Assembly: GCA_903877095.1 (NCBI GenBank)
Contig: CAIRCP010000167.1
Location: 1 to 64,000 of the forward strand
DNA from: an uncultured Actinomycetes bacterium
Lineage (GTDB): Bacteria > Actinomycetota > Actinomycetes > Mycobacteriales > Mycobacteriaceae
Direction: 5' to 3'
DNA: 64,000 nucleotides
The notes below the pieces were generated by a model. The model was not told the origin of the DNA. It ran no database searches and saw only the letters and a program-made list of their open reading frames with translations. Positions 30,701 through 42,000 of this stretch are shown here, piece after piece (the first letter of the stretch is position 1; each line of letters starts with the position of its first letter). The position numbers were made by a program, and so were the translations under genes.

Positions 30701-33700
30701 CGAGACCGACCTCGACGGTGAGCGGGAGAGGCGCGCGAGCGCTGTCCTGCAGCTGATCGGTGAGACCGACACCGACCGCCCGGCCGGCTATGACATCGAT
30801 GCGCTGTTCGCGGCCTGCCCGCAGAACGCCGACGGCGGGGTCGTTCGGCAGTGGTTCGACAGCCGCGGGGTGCAGTTCGGCCCGGCGTTCGCCGCGCTGT
30901 CCGCGGTCAACGCCGGCGCGGAGTCCGACACCCTGCTCGCCGAAATCGGGCTGCCCTCGGTGATCCGCAACAACCAGAGCGCCTACGCGGTGCATCCGGC
31001 ACTGCTCGACGCCTGCTTCCAGTCCGTCGCCGCCCATCCGGGCGTGCAGAACAGCGGCAGCGGGGGATTGCTGCTGCCGCTGTCGGTGCGTCGCATACGC
31101 ACCTATGGCCCGGTGAACAAGGCGCGGTACTGCCTGACCCAGGTGGTGTCTCTGGACGGAGCCGGCGTCGAGGCCGACATCCGGATGCTCGACGACAACG
31201 GCGCCGTCCTGCTCACCGCCGAGGGACTGCGGATGGGCAGCGGCCGGTCCGACGGTGACGGCCTGCTCAGCGAGCGGCTGATGGCCGTCGAGTGGCGCAA
31301 GCAGCCAATGCCGGAACTGCCGGTGCACCTCAATGCCGGAACCTGGCTGCTGATCAACACCTCGGATTCGCCGGATCTGCTGGTGTCCGAACTCGCCGAC
31401 GCGCTCAAGCTCAATGATGCTGCGGTGACTCCGATGTCGTGGTCGCAGCACGCCGACCACGCCGCCAACGTCGAGCGGCTCAGGACCTTCTTCGCCGAGG
31501 GCGGCTTCGGCAATGTCGTGGTGGTTGCCGCGCCGATCAACAGCCTTGCGCCCGAACAGGTTCCGGCCCGCGGCGCCGACCACGTCCGGCATCTGGTGAA
31601 AATCACCCGGGAGCTGGCCGATGCCGGTTCTCATGTTCACGCGGCCGAACCGCCGCGGCTGTACGTGGTGAGCCGGGATGCCGCGAGCGTGCTGCCCGGT
31701 GACCAGCCCAACCTCGAACATGGTGGGCTTCGCGGGCTGGTCCGGGTGATCGGCGCGGAGCATCCGCAGTTGACGCCGACGCTGGTCGACGTCGACGAGG
31801 GCACGGCCGGCAAGCTGGTGGCCCACCAGATGCTGCTCGGCGGCCCGCAGGACGAGACCGCCTTCCGCAACGACGAGTGGTACACCGCCCACCTCTACCC
31901 GAGCCCGCTGCGGCCCGAAGAGCGCTGCACCACGGTGGTGGACAACAGCCGCGAGGGGATGCGGCTGGACATCCGCACTCCCGGCGACCTGCAGACTCTC
32001 GAACTGGCGGCGCACCGGCGGGTGGCGCCAAGCCCCGGACAGATCGAGGTGGCGGTCACCGCGTCCAGCCTCAACTTCGCCGATGTCCTGGTCGCCATGG
32101 GCCGCTACCCGAGCTACGCCGGCAACCCGCGGCTCGGCATCGACTTCGCCGGTGTCGTCACCGCGGTCGGGCCGGGCGTCACCTCCCACCGGGTCGGCGA
32201 CCACGTCGGCGGCATGTCGCCGAACGGCTGCTGGGGCACCTACCTCACCTGCGCGGCCGAACTGGCCGTCGCGGTGCCGCCGAGGCTGCGTGACGACCAG
32301 GCGGCGGCGATCTCGACCGCGGCCGCGACCGCGTGGTACGGCCTGCAGGACCTGGCCGGGATCCGCGCCGGCGACAAGGTGCTGATCCACTCCGCCACCG
32401 GCGGGGTCGGACAGGCCGCCATCGCCATCGCTCGGCTCGCCGGTGCGGAGATCTACGCCACCGCAGGTACCTCGGAACGTCGGCAGGTGTTGCGGCGCAT
32501 GGGAATCAACCACGTCTACGATTCCCGCAGCCTGGCCTTCGCCGATCAGATCCGCGAGGACACCGGCGGCTATGGGGTTGACATCGTGCTCAACTCGCTG
32601 ACCGGCGCTGCCCAACGGGCCGGTATGGAACTGCTCGCCTTCTGTGGGCGGTTCGTCGAGATCGGTAAGAAGGACATCTACGGCGACACCCGGATGGGTC
32701 TTTTCCCGTTCCGCCGCAACCTGTCGTTCTACGGTGTCGACCTGGCGTTGATGTGCTCGACGCACCCGGAGAAGATCTCCGCGCTGCTGGAGACCGTCTA
32801 CCGGCTGACCGCCGAAGGCGTTCTGCCGCAACCGGAGACGACCCACTATCCGCTCTCGGAGGCGGCCACCGCGATCCGCGTGATGGGCGCCGCCGAGCAC
32901 ACCGGCAAGCTGATCCTCTCGATTCCGCACACCGGCCACACCAACGTGGTGGTTCCGCCCGAGCAGATCCGGCTTTTCCGTCCCGACGGTTCCTACATCG
33001 TCACCGGCGGACTCGGGGGCCTGGGCCTGTTCCTGGCCGGCCGGATGTCCGCCGGCGGTGCGGGACGGATCGTGCTGAACTCACGCTCGGGGCCGAATCC
33101 GGCTGCGCGCGAACAGATCGAGCTGATGCGGGCGGCCGGCACCGAGGTCGAGGTGGTCGCCGGAGATATCGCCTCGCCGGAGACCGTCGACCGTCTGGTG
33201 GCCGCTGCCACCGCGAGCGGTCTGCCGATCCGCGGTGTGCTGCACGCCGCCGCGGTGGTCGAGGACGCGGCGCTGACCAACATCACCGACGATCTGGTGG
33301 AGCGGGACTGGGCCCCGAAGGTCTATGGCGCGTGGAATCTGCACCGCGCGACCACCACCGAACCGCTCGACTGGTTCTGCTCGTTCTCGTCGGCCGCCGC
33401 ACTGCTCGGCTCGCCGGGCCAGGGTGCCTACGCGGCAGCCAACAGCTGGCTGGATGCGTTCACCCGGTGGCGGCGGGCCCACGGTCTGCCGGCCACCGCG
33501 ATCGCCTGGTCGGCATGGGACGAGATCGGCGCGGGCAAGCACCTGGCCGACACCGGGACGACCACGATGATCAAGCCCGACGAGGGCGCGCAGGCTTTCG
33601 AGGCGCTGCTGGCCCACAACCGGGCCGTCTCCGGGTACGTCCCGGTGATCGGAACACCCTGGCTGACGGATCTGGCTGCCCGCAGCCCGTTCGCGGAGGC

Positions 33701-34016
33701 GTTCGCCTCCAGAGTCGACCGGCCGGTCGACACCAGCGGATTCCGTGCCGAACTGCAGAACCTGTCGCGTGAGGAGTGGCCGATGCTGGTGCGCCGCCTG
33801 GTGACCGAGCAGCTCAGCCTGATTCTGCGCAGGTCGGTCGACCCGGATCGGCCGATCTCGGAGTACGGTCTGGATTCGCTCGGCAACCTCGAGTTGCGAA
33901 CCCGGATCGAGACCGAGACCGCCGTCCGCGTGCGGGCGATGGACATCACCACCGTCCGCGGTCTGGCCGACAGCCTGTGCGATGCCCTGTCGGGTGCCGT
34001 CCCGGCGGCGAGTTGA
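27735..34016 (+). CDS. Iterative type I polyketide synthase, Mas/Pks5-like, KS-AT-DH-ER-KR-ACP
   Basis: 2093 aa: [34 protein letters not shown] and VDVASHSP (VASH, methylmalonyl-type); [74 protein letters not shown]. Confidence 0.96.
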   Translation: MYMPRVSAMTPIAVIGMACRLPGGIDSPQKMWDALLRGDDLVTEVPRDRWDAEDFYDPEKGIPGRSVSKWGSFIDDVIGFDPEFFGISEREATAIDPQHRMLMETAWEAAEHAGLTPGEMAGTSTGVFLGMSHDDYVTVSNEAGALDQAYAFSGTPFSMASGRISHSMGLRGPSLTLDTACSSSLMAVHQACRNLHEGESDMALAGGIMLMLHPSGYASASGLGMLSPTGRCHSFDVAADGFVRAEACGVVLLKRLDDAVRDGDRVLAVIRNTAANQDGRTRNILTPSKDAQIAVFRDAVDGAHIDPATVGMVEAHGTGTPVGDGIEYASVAAVYGTDGPCALTSIKSNLGHAEAAAGVLGLMKAVLSVHHGVIPGNLHFHQLPERMAAVETGLFVPTEVTPWPVDGPRRAAVSSYGMSGTNAHAVIEQAPESAATDGGASADSAGLLVFPISSTSPEQLRRTAGRLADWASDAVDLDLGDLSYSLSQRRGFRPVRTATVAATRDDLVDGLRRIATGDDPHPPAVGQDDRGPVWVFSGQGSQWAAMGAALLDSEPPFAAKIAEIEPLIAAESGFSVTEALLAPDTVTGIDRIQPAIFAMQVAMAEVMNSHGVRPGAVIGHSMGEVAAAVVAGALSLSDGVKVICHRSLLCRSLAGGGAMAAVELPAQHVRAELERNGIDDVVVAVVTSPASTVIGGSPQAVRDLVEGWELRGVMAREVAVDVASHSPHVEPVLDDLAERLADITPLAPEVPYYSATLFDPREQPYCDADYWVDNLRHTVRFSAAVHSALEDGYRVFAELAPHPLLVRAIEQNAAIMEVPVAALAGMRREQDLPHGLRTLLSDLYSAGAAIDFAASIPMGRLVDAPLPTWTHRDLMLQPQTGQARRAHLVAVHPLLGAHVRLLEEPERHVWQADVGTDALPWLVDHQVNNVPAMPGAAFCEMALAAAREALGDAVEIRDVRFERMLLLDGETPLSATASVRTPGTMEFVVETDLDGERERRASAVLQLIGETDTDRPAGYDIDALFAACPQNADGGVVRQWFDSRGVQFGPAFAALSAVNAGAESDTLLAEIGLPSVIRNNQSAYAVHPALLDACFQSVAAHPGVQNSGSGGLLLPLSVRRIRTYGPVNKARYCLTQVVSLDGAGVEADIRMLDDNGAVLLTAEGLRMGSGRSDGDGLLSERLMAVEWRKQPMPELPVHLNAGTWLLINTSDSPDLLVSELADALKLNDAAVTPMSWSQHADHAANVERLRTFFAEGGFGNVVVVAAPINSLAPEQVPARGADHVRHLVKITRELADAGSHVHAAEPPRLYVVSRDAASVLPGDQPNLEHGGLRGLVRVIGAEHPQLTPTLVDVDEGTAGKLVAHQMLLGGPQDETAFRNDEWYTAHLYPSPLRPEERCTTVVDNSREGMRLDIRTPGDLQTLELAAHRRVAPSPGQIEVAVTASSLNFADVLVAMGRYPSYAGNPRLGIDFAGVVTAVGPGVTSHRVGDHVGGMSPNGCWGTYLTCAAELAVAVPPRLRDDQAAAISTAAATAWYGLQDLAGIRAGDKVLIHSATGGVGQAAIAIARLAGAEIYATAGTSERRQVLRRMGINHVYDSRSLAFADQIREDTGGYGVDIVLNSLTGAAQRAGMELLAFCGRFVEIGKKDIYGDTRMGLFPFRRNLSFYGVDLALMCSTHPEKISALLETVYRLTAEGVLPQPETTHYPLSEAATAIRVMGAAEHTGKLILSIPHTGHTNVVVPPEQIRLFRPDGSYIVTGGLGGLGLFLAGRMSAGGAGRIVLNSRSGPNPAAREQIELMRAAGTEVEVVAGDIASPETVDRLVAAATASGLPIRGVLHAAAVVEDAALTNITDDLVERDWAPKVYGAWNLHRATTTEPLDWFCSFSSAAALLGSPGQGAYAAANSWLDAFTRWRRAHGLPATAIAWSAWDEIGAGKHLADTGTTTMIKPDEGAQAFEALLAHNRAVSGYVPVIGTPWLTDLAARSPFAEAFASRVDRPVDTSGFRAELQNLSREEWPMLVRRLVTEQLSLILRRSVDPDRPISEYGLDSLGNLELRTRIETETAVRVRAMDITTVRGLADSLCDALSGAVPAAS

Positions 34017-34090
34017 GCCGTCGCAGAGCATTTGCCGCGCTGGACTTTCGGCCCCGCGCTGGACTTTCGAGAACAAGGAGTGACTGAGTA

Positions 34091-35527
34091 GTGGTTGCGC
34101 TCACGGCGATCAATGACTGGGCCGATGTGCCGGGCTCGTTGGTGACATGGAGCCCGTCGCCCGGATGCCGCGCCAAGGTGGCCCAGGCGCCGGTCAGCGA
34201 TGTCCCGGCGAGTTACCAGCAGGAACAGCACATCCGCACCTACCGGCGTCACCAGGCCAACGGTCTGGAAATGGCCCGGCTGCTGATTCCCGGGTGGAAT
34301 ATCCCGGGCCGCTGCGACATTCGCGCCATGACCTACGTCATCAATTCCTACCTGCGGCGCCACGACACCTATCACAGCTGGTTCGAGTTCGACGACGCCG
34401 ACAACGTGGTCCGTCACGCCATCGCCAACCCGGCGGACATCCAGTTCGTGGCGACCAAGCACGGGGAGATGACGGCGGCGCAGTGGCGCGATCAGATCCT
34501 CCAGACTCCGAGCCCGCTGGAGTGGGACTGTTTCCAGTTCGGGGTGATTCAGCGCGCCGATCACTTCACGTTCTTCGCCAGCATCGACCATGTGCACGCC
34601 GACGCCATGTTCGTCGTCGGGCTGTTCGTCGAGATGCACATGAACTACCTTGCGCTCGCTGAAGGCGGTGCGCCGATCCGGCTGCCGGAAGCCGGCCGCT
34701 ATCTGGACTTCTGCGTCCGCCAGCGGGAGTACACGGCGGCTCTCACGCTGGATTCCCCCGACGTCGCCGAGTGGATCGACTTCCTGAAGCGCAATAACGG
34801 CACCCTGCCCAAATTCCCGCTTTCGCTGGGTGATCCGGACGTCCCGTGCACCGGGGATCTGATCACCGTGACGTTGATGGACGCCCACGACTCCGACCGG
34901 TTCGAAGCCGTGTGCGCTCAGGCGGGCGTGCGTTACATCGGCGGGGTGTTCGCCTGCGCCGCGATGGCAGAGCGGGAACTCTCCGGCAGCGACACCTACA
35001 ACGTCATCACCCCGACGACGACGCGCAGTACCCCGGCGGAGTTCATGACCACCGGGTGGTTCACCGGCATCGTGCCGATATCGGTTCCGGTGCAGGGAAA
35101 GTCGTTCGTCGCCGTAGCGCGGGCCGCCCAGCAGGCCTTCGACGGCGGCATGCACCTGGCGAACGTTCCTATCGAGCGGGTGCTGGAACTGGCCGAGGCG
35201 GTGCCGGGTATCCGCACCCCCGAGGCCGGGGTTCCGATGCTGTCCTATCTCGACATCGGCCTGCCGCCGCTGAATCCGGTGGTGATGGCGCAGTGGCAGG
35301 AACAGAACGGCACCCTCTTCGTCGACCTCGGCGCGGCCAACCAGATCGGTATGTGGGTGAGCCGCAATGACAACGGGACCACCATCACGGTGGCCTACCC
35401 GGACAACGCAAGCGCCCGCGAGTCGGTGGCGCAGTATGTCGACCAGATGAAGGTGGTCTTCCTGCGGGCGGCCCAGGGCCGTGCCGACTCCCTGTCATCG
35501 CCGCGGATTCCCATGGCGACGGCGTGA
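34091..35527 (+). CDS. PapA-like acyltransferase (condensation superfamily)
   Basis: 478 aa; catalytic HxxxD motif in FASIDHVHADAMFV; directly downstream of a Mas-like PKS, as for PapA proteins. Confidence 0.87.
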   Translation: MVALTAINDWADVPGSLVTWSPSPGCRAKVAQAPVSDVPASYQQEQHIRTYRRHQANGLEMARLLIPGWNIPGRCDIRAMTYVINSYLRRHDTYHSWFEFDDADNVVRHAIANPADIQFVATKHGEMTAAQWRDQILQTPSPLEWDCFQFGVIQRADHFTFFASIDHVHADAMFVVGLFVEMHMNYLALAEGGAPIRLPEAGRYLDFCVRQREYTAALTLDSPDVAEWIDFLKRNNGTLPKFPLSLGDPDVPCTGDLITVTLMDAHDSDRFEAVCAQAGVRYIGGVFACAAMAERELSGSDTYNVITPTTTRSTPAEFMTTGWFTGIVPISVPVQGKSFVAVARAAQQAFDGGMHLANVPIERVLELAEAVPGIRTPEAGVPMLSYLDIGLPPLNPVVMAQWQEQNGTLFVDLGAANQIGMWVSRNDNGTTITVAYPDNASARESVAQYVDQMKVVFLRAAQGRADSLSSPRIPMATA

Positions 35528-35543
35528 TCGACGGAGAGAAATC

Positions 35544-36947
35544 GTGTCCATCGAAATTCAACCGGCGCGGCAGTTGTTGAGCCGCAACGAGTCAGACGCC
35601 CGCCCGGATGCCTCCAACCTGTTGTCCTACGCCGACCAGGGGCTGTTCCTCACCCTGCGCTCCATGGACCAGGAATCCATCATCCAGGCCGCGTGGATCT
35701 ACGAGCATCCGATCGACGAGGCCGGCTTGCGGCGCTTCCACCAGAACTTCGGCTACGGCATGGCGGGCCGGTCCATCGAGCGGTCGGCGCTGCCGTTCGG
35801 CAGGCACCGGTGGGTCGCCTCACCGGGTGCCCCGATGGACATCGAATTCTGTTCGCCACGGCCACGATCCGAGCTGACCGCGTGGCTCGACGAACGTGCC
35901 CAGCTGCCGGTGGACCCGGAGTGGGGACCCGGCTGGCGGCTGGGCGTTCTGCCGATGACGGACGGGTCCACGGCGTTGAGCCTGACCGGATCCCACGCGC
36001 TCGGCGACGGTATCGCCGCGGCGATGCAAGTCTTCCAGGCGGTGCTCGGGACGCGCGCCGACCTTGGCTACCCGCCGCCCGGATCACGGACCCGCACCCG
36101 CGCGATTCTCGCCGACCTGCGTCAGGCCGTTCGTGATCTGCCGGAGTCCTTCCGGGCGCTGGTCGCGCTGGTGAAGTTCCTCTACCGGGAGCGCGGCAAG
36201 GGCCGCCCGCCGGCCCCCGCGCTACCGGCGATCCCGGCAGAAGAGTTGCAGGGCAACGTCGTTCTGCCAGGGGTGTTCGTGACCATCGACACCGCCCAGT
36301 GGGATGCCACCGCCCAGCGCCTGGGCGGCAACGGGCACTCTCTGCTGGCCGGGTTCGGCGCCAGGATCGCAGCACGGATCGGCCGGCTTGGCGACGACGG
36401 CGACGTCACCCTGCTGATCCCGATCAGCCAGCGCGATTCCCTTGATGACAGCCGGGCCAACGCCGTGGTGATGGCGACGGCGAAGGTGGACCCGGCCGGG
36501 ATCGAGCACGATCTCTCGTCGGCCCGCGCCGCGATGCGGGACGCTGTCGGCAAGGCCCGCTCCGAACCCGATCAACTGGCCGACGTCATGGCGCTGGTGC
36601 CGTGGGTGCCGCGCCGTGCGATGCGCGGAATGGCCGATGCCACATTCGGTTTCACCGCCGACCGCCCGGTGTTCTGTTCCAATGTCGGGGACCTGCCCGC
36701 GGAGATGATGCGTGCCGACGGCACCGATTCCGAGTACCTGTTCATCCGGGGCATCGACCGCAGGGTGACCCGGGAGGCCCTGGAGCGGCGCAGCGGGTTG
36801 CTGACGGTCATGGCCGGCCGGGTCGGCGGCAAGGTGGTGTTGTCGGTCGTCGGCTATCAGCCGGGTCAGGACAACACCCGGGAATGGTTGCGTGCCGTCG
36901 TCGTCGCTGCGCTGGCGGATTTCGGCCTCGACGGGCATCTGGAGTGA
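35544..36947 (+). CDS. HxxxDG acyltransferase, condensation/WS-DGAT-like superfamily (paralog 1)
   Basis: 467 aa; LTGSHALGDGIAAAMQVFQ (HxxxDG), DQGLFLTLRSMDQESIIQAAWIYEHPID. Confidence 0.78.
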   Translation: MSIEIQPARQLLSRNESDARPDASNLLSYADQGLFLTLRSMDQESIIQAAWIYEHPIDEAGLRRFHQNFGYGMAGRSIERSALPFGRHRWVASPGAPMDIEFCSPRPRSELTAWLDERAQLPVDPEWGPGWRLGVLPMTDGSTALSLTGSHALGDGIAAAMQVFQAVLGTRADLGYPPPGSRTRTRAILADLRQAVRDLPESFRALVALVKFLYRERGKGRPPAPALPAIPAEELQGNVVLPGVFVTIDTAQWDATAQRLGGNGHSLLAGFGARIAARIGRLGDDGDVTLLIPISQRDSLDDSRANAVVMATAKVDPAGIEHDLSSARAAMRDAVGKARSEPDQLADVMALVPWVPRRAMRGMADATFGFTADRPVFCSNVGDLPAEMMRADGTDSEYLFIRGIDRRVTREALERRSGLLTVMAGRVGGKVVLSVVGYQPGQDNTREWLRAVVVAALADFGLDGHLE

Positions 36948-36958
36948 CCCGAACAGTC

Positions 36959-38317
36959 ATGACGACCACCCCGCACGGCGTCCTCGACTACTTCGACCAG
37001 ACCGCCTTCGAACTGCTGCGCGCCACCGGACGCGGCCAGCTGATTCAGGGCGTGTGGATCTACGACCACCCGGTCGACACCGACGGCCTGGCCCGGTTCC
37101 ACGCCCAACTGGCCACCGGCCTGCTCGGCCGGCTGATCGAGCGTTCACCGCTGCCGTTCAGCCGTGCCCGTTGGGTATCCGCGCCCGGGCCGTCCTCACC
37201 TGTCATCAACGAATCCCGGCCGCGTCCGCGTTCGGAGGTGATGGCGTGGGCGGACGAATTCGCCACTCGCCCCATCGATCCCCAGCGCGGACCCGGCTGG
37301 CTGCTCGGAGTGCTCCCGCTCACCGACGGCTCCACCGCGATCACCCTCGTCGGTTCACACTGCCTGATCGACGGCGGGGGATCGATGCTGGCCGTCTGGA
37401 ATGCCGTCACCGGCAATCAGCGCGATCTCGGCTACCCGCCGGCCGCGTCGCGAACCCTGGCCGACGCGGTGTCGCAGGACCTGCGCGCCAGTGCGCGCGA
37501 ACTGCCCCGGCTGCTGTCGGCGCTCAAGGACGCCGGCAGGCACACGCTGCGCAGTCGCCGAAAGGCCGCCCCCAAGCCCAAGCAACCCCCTACGGCCGCG
37601 CCGGACGCCCACGACGACACGATCGTCGAGATTCCCTCGGTGGTGGCGTTCTTCGACACCGAGCAGTGGGACGCCAAGGCCGAATCCCTTGGCGGGAACA
37701 CCTATTCGCTCGTCGCCGGATTCTCGGCGAAGCTTGCCGCCCACCTCGACCGCCGCCGGCAGTCGGACGGAACCGTGACCCTGGTGATGGCCCGCAACGC
37801 CCGCGAGAGCCTCGACGACGACCGCGCACTGGCCATGACCTTCGCCAGCGTCGGCGTCGACCCCGCCGGGGTGACCGGAGATCTCACCGACGCGCGCATC
37901 GCGATCCGGGAGGCACGGGAACGCGCTCAACGCGAACCGGATCCGTCTCTGCTGCTGCTGCCGATCGTGCCGTGGTTCCCGCGCCGGATGGCCCGCATCC
38001 TCATCGGGCAGATGTTCGCCTACGACGAGGCGCTGCCGGTGTCGTGTTCGAATCTGGGGGAGATCCCCTCGGAGATTGCCAATCTTGATGGGTCACCGTC
38101 GGTTTTCTTCTTCGCCCGCTCGTTCGACCAGAACGTGACGCTGCGTGATCTCAAGCGTTCGCAGGGCACATTCGTGGTGGTGTCGGGCCGCCTCAACGGC
38201 CGGATCTGGATCGCCGTGGAGGCCTACCAGTTGGGCGCGGACAACACCAGCGCCCGGTTGCGCGAACTCATGGAGAAGACGCTGGCCGAATTCTCCCTCG
38301 ACGGCGTCGTCTTCTAG
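36959..38317 (+). CDS. HxxxDG acyltransferase, condensation/WS-DGAT-like superfamily (paralog 2)
   Basis: 452 aa; LVGSHCLIDGGGSMLAVW (HxxxDG); colinear with the preceding protein (DQTAFELLRATGRGQLIQGVWIYDHPVD). Confidence 0.78.
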   Translation: MTTTPHGVLDYFDQTAFELLRATGRGQLIQGVWIYDHPVDTDGLARFHAQLATGLLGRLIERSPLPFSRARWVSAPGPSSPVINESRPRPRSEVMAWADEFATRPIDPQRGPGWLLGVLPLTDGSTAITLVGSHCLIDGGGSMLAVWNAVTGNQRDLGYPPAASRTLADAVSQDLRASARELPRLLSALKDAGRHTLRSRRKAAPKPKQPPTAAPDAHDDTIVEIPSVVAFFDTEQWDAKAESLGGNTYSLVAGFSAKLAAHLDRRRQSDGTVTLVMARNARESLDDDRALAMTFASVGVDPAGVTGDLTDARIAIREARERAQREPDPSLLLLPIVPWFPRRMARILIGQMFAYDEALPVSCSNLGEIPSEIANLDGSPSVFFFARSFDQNVTLRDLKRSQGTFVVVSGRLNGRIWIAVEAYQLGADNTSARLRELMEKTLAEFSLDGVVF

Positions 38318-38320
38318 CTC

Positions 38321-39094
38321 ATGTGGATGACCGTCGCTGTGCTGGCTACCGCGGTGAATTTTGAGCCCAGCCGGCCCACCCTGGTGCCGCTGATGCTGGC
38401 CCGGCCGCGGCCGATCGTTCAGCTGGCGGCGCTGTACCTGGGCATCTTCAGCACCGGGATGGTCGCGGGCCTGCTCGTGCTGTTCGTGTTCCATCGCACG
38501 CCACTGGGCACCGACCCGGTCAACGGCGGACGCGTCCAGATCGCCATCGGCCTGTTCGCCCTGCTGATCGCCGCGGTGACGGCGTCCAACCTGCTGCGGC
38601 GGCGGCGAAAACGGGATGCCCCGGCGGACCGCCCGGTCGAGAAGGTCGCCGAGCACGCTCGCAACGTCCTGCGCAAAGGCAACTCCGCATGGGTGTCCTT
38701 TCTGCTCGGTCTGGGTATCGGGTTGCCCTCGGTGGACTATCTGGCCGTCCTCGTCGTCATCGGCGCATCCGGCGCATCGCCGCCGGTGCAGATCACCGCG
38801 CTGCTGGTGTTCCTCGTCCTGGGTAACGCGTTCATCGCCATCCCGCTGGCCGCGTATGTCCTCGACCCGCACCGGACCAACCGGCGGATCGCGCTGTGCC
38901 AGAGCTGGATCCGCGAACGGACCCGCCGGCAGATCGCCGCGGTGCTGGTAGCGGTCGGTCTCATCCAGATTCTGCTGGGCGCCTCGACGCTCTGGCAGGC
39001 CCGCATCGACAAACGCGATGTGTACAGCGGTCACAACGCCGCGGTGACCGCCTCGCCGACCGGCTTGATGGGCTTCATCTCCGGTTCCGGCTGA
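38321..39094 (+). CDS. GAP-like (GPL/LOS export-associated) integral membrane protein
   Basis: 257 aa with about 6 TM helices; VNFEPSRPTLVPLMLARPRPIVQLAALYLGIFSTGMVAGLLVLFVFHR; embedded in PKS/PapA/MmpL locus. Confidence 0.75.
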   Translation: MWMTVAVLATAVNFEPSRPTLVPLMLARPRPIVQLAALYLGIFSTGMVAGLLVLFVFHRTPLGTDPVNGGRVQIAIGLFALLIAAVTASNLLRRRRKRDAPADRPVEKVAEHARNVLRKGNSAWVSFLLGLGIGLPSVDYLAVLVVIGASGASPPVQITALLVFLVLGNAFIAIPLAAYVLDPHRTNRRIALCQSWIRERTRRQIAAVLVAVGLIQILLGASTLWQARIDKRDVYSGHNAAVTASPTGLMGFISGSG

Positions 39095-42000
39095 GACCGC
39101 GACGGCCACCAGTTGGCTTTGCCCACCAGCACGGCGGTCGCCGGCACGGTGATGGTGCGAACCAGGAAGGTGTCCAACAGGATTCCCATGCCGATGATGA
39201 AGCCCATCTGCACCAGCGTGGAGATGGTCGAGAACTGCAGTCCGAGCATGGATGCCGCGAAGATCAGGCCGGCAGCGGTGATCACGCCGCCGGTCTGGCC
39301 TACCGTGCGGATCACGGCGGATCTGATACCGACCGCGGATTCGTCGCGGATGCGCGATATCAGCAGCAGGTTGTAGTCCGCGCCGACGGCCACCAGGATG
39401 ATGAACGTCAGACCGGGAACGCTCCAGTGCAGCGGCTGATTCAGCAGGACCTGGAACAGCAGAATGCCGATGCCCAGCGCCGACAGGTACGACAGGATCA
39501 CCGAGAGGATCAGGTACAGCGGGGCGACCAGGGCCCGGAGCAGGATGATAAGGATGGACAGCACCACCAGGATCGTGGTGATCACGATCAGCCGCAGATC
39601 GCGATAGTAGTAGTCGCGGGTGTCGCGCAGGGTCACCGAGAAGCCCGACATCGAGATCTTCGCATCAGCCAGAGTCGTATTCGGTTGCGCCGCTTGCGCT
39701 GTCGCGATGATCGTGTTGACCTGATCCATCGCCTGCGGGCTGAACGGGTTGAGCTTGGTCTGCACCAGATACCGGGCGGTGTGCCCGTCGGCGGAGATGA
39801 AGATGGCGGCGGCCTTCTTGAACTCGTCGCCGGTGAGGATCTGCGACGGAATGTAAAACCCGGCCATGGCCGGGGTGGTGGCGTTCTGCTTCATGCCCAG
39901 CAGGAACGACGAGGCCTGGTCGAGTCCGGCGCCGAGCGTCTTGGTCTGGTCGACCAGCAGTTGCACGCCGTCGGCGACCTGACGGCTCCCGTCGGCCAGC
40001 GTGTTCACGCCCTGCGCGAGTTCCGACAGTTGCGCCGTCACACCGGCGGGGCTGGCGATACCCGCCGACTGCAGGGCCTGATTCACCGAATTGAAGGCCG
40101 CATTAACGGTATTCGCGGTCGACGCCAGGGTCTGGTCGGCCTGGATCGCCTCAAGCTGGCCGGCCAACTGGGCGATCCGATCCAGGGTGCCGTTGTCCCG
40201 CGCGACTGCAGCCAGTTGCAGCCGGTTGCGGCCGGCGACACAGGCCGGGTCGCCGTCGCAGACCGGGCTGGCGTTGAGCGCGTTGAGAACCGGGTCGATG
40301 TCGCGGCTGAAGGTCGCGACCGCGTCGGAGACGTTCATGCCGAGAGTGGTGCCCAGGCTGTGAATCGCGTTGAGCAACTTGTTCGCCGTGTCGAACTGCG
40401 CCAGGGTCTGCCCGCCGCCGAACTGGTTCTGCAGCGTCGTCAACGCCTCGGCCAGCACGCTGACCGTTGCGATCGACTGGCCCAGTTGGCCCCGCACCGA
40501 CCCCAGCACGTCGGCGATCTGATCGGCCCCGCCGGCCAACTGGTCGAGCTTGGCGGTGTTGCTGTTGATCACCCCCGACGCCTGGCCGATCCGGCTGCCG
40601 ACCTCACCGGCCTGGAAGGACAACCGGGCCTGCTCCAGCGACCGGCCACCCGGGCGGGTGATGCCGCGCACGATGTCGATATTGGGCAACTGACTGACCC
40701 GGTAGGCCATCTGCTCCATGTCGGCCAGCGCCTTGGGGGTGCGCAGATCCTGCGGTGACTGGATCAGGATGTACTGCGGCAGGCTGGCATTGATCGAGAA
40801 GTGCCGGGTGATGGCGTCGTACCCGCGGATGCTCTCGGTGGTGGGCGGCAGCGCCTTGCGGTCGTCATAGTTGTACACCGCCAGCGACGACGTGCCGGCC
40901 AGCGCCAGCAGGATCAGCAGACTGACCACCAGGTGGCCCACCGGCCGCCGCACGATGCGGATGCCCGATCGCTTCCAGAACCGGCTGGTCAGGTCACGGC
41001 GGGGTTTGATCCAGCCACGCCGGCCGACCAGCACCAGCAACGCGGGCAGGAACGTCAGCGCCCCGATGCAGCCGACCGCGATCGCGGTGGCCAGTGCCAC
41101 ACCGACGGTGGAGAACACCGACAGTTTGGTGAAGATCATCCCCAGGAACGTCACCGCGACGGTGGCGGCGGAGGCGGTGATGACCTTGCCGACCGAGCCC
41201 AGGGCGTTTCGCACCGCAATATCGGAGTCGTATCCGGCCCGCAGATAGTCGTGGTAGCGGCTGATCAGGAAGACGGCGTAGTCCGTTCCGGCGCCGGCCA
41301 TCATGGCGGTCAGCAGGACGATGGTCTGGTTGGAAATGCCCAGGCCCGCAGTGCCCATCGCAGCGACCACGCCCTGAGCGGTCACCAGCGACACGCCGAT
41401 GGTGATCAGGGGCAGCATCATCGTGATGGGGTTGCGGTAGACCATCAGCAGGATCGCGAACAGGCCGACGATGGTGGCCACCTCGATGCGCACCCGGTCG
41501 CGTTCGCCGATCTCCTGGACGTCGTAGAGCGTTCCGGCCGGGCCGGTCGTATTGGCCGTCAGATCGGAGTTCGCGACGGCCGCGTGGACCGTCTCGATGA
41601 CGTTGCGGGTGGCTTCGGTGGATTGCGGCGTGCCGGGAAGCCCGACGATGTTGACCGGCAGCAGCCAGGCCTTGCCGTCCTTGCTGGCCAGGATTTCCTT
41701 CAGCGGCGGGGTGGTGACGAAGTCCTGGATCGCCGCGACGTCGTTGCTGTCGGCGCGAAGTTTCACCGCCAGGTCTCGGTAGACCGCCTCGTCGGCCGGC
41801 GACAGGCCCTTCTCGTTGCTGAGGACGACCAGGAGGATGTTGTCCGAGCCCGCTTCCTTGAACGCCTCGGCGATCTGTTGGGAACTGATCAGCGACGGCG
41901 CCTCGGGCGGCAGGATGGACCCCGGCGCCTTCTGGGCGAGCACTGCCAGCGGGGGAAAGGCCTGGGTCAGCCCGGCCGCCAGGGCGATCCACGCCGCGAT

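Noticed and set aside
29796-32939. 1047-aa minus-strand ORF inside the PKS
   Set aside because: Antisense shadow ORF with compositionally biased translation and no domain motifs.
38896-40758. 620-aa plus-strand ORF opposite mmpL
   Set aside because: His/Arg/Gln-rich frame opposite a clear MmpL; artefact of codon bias.
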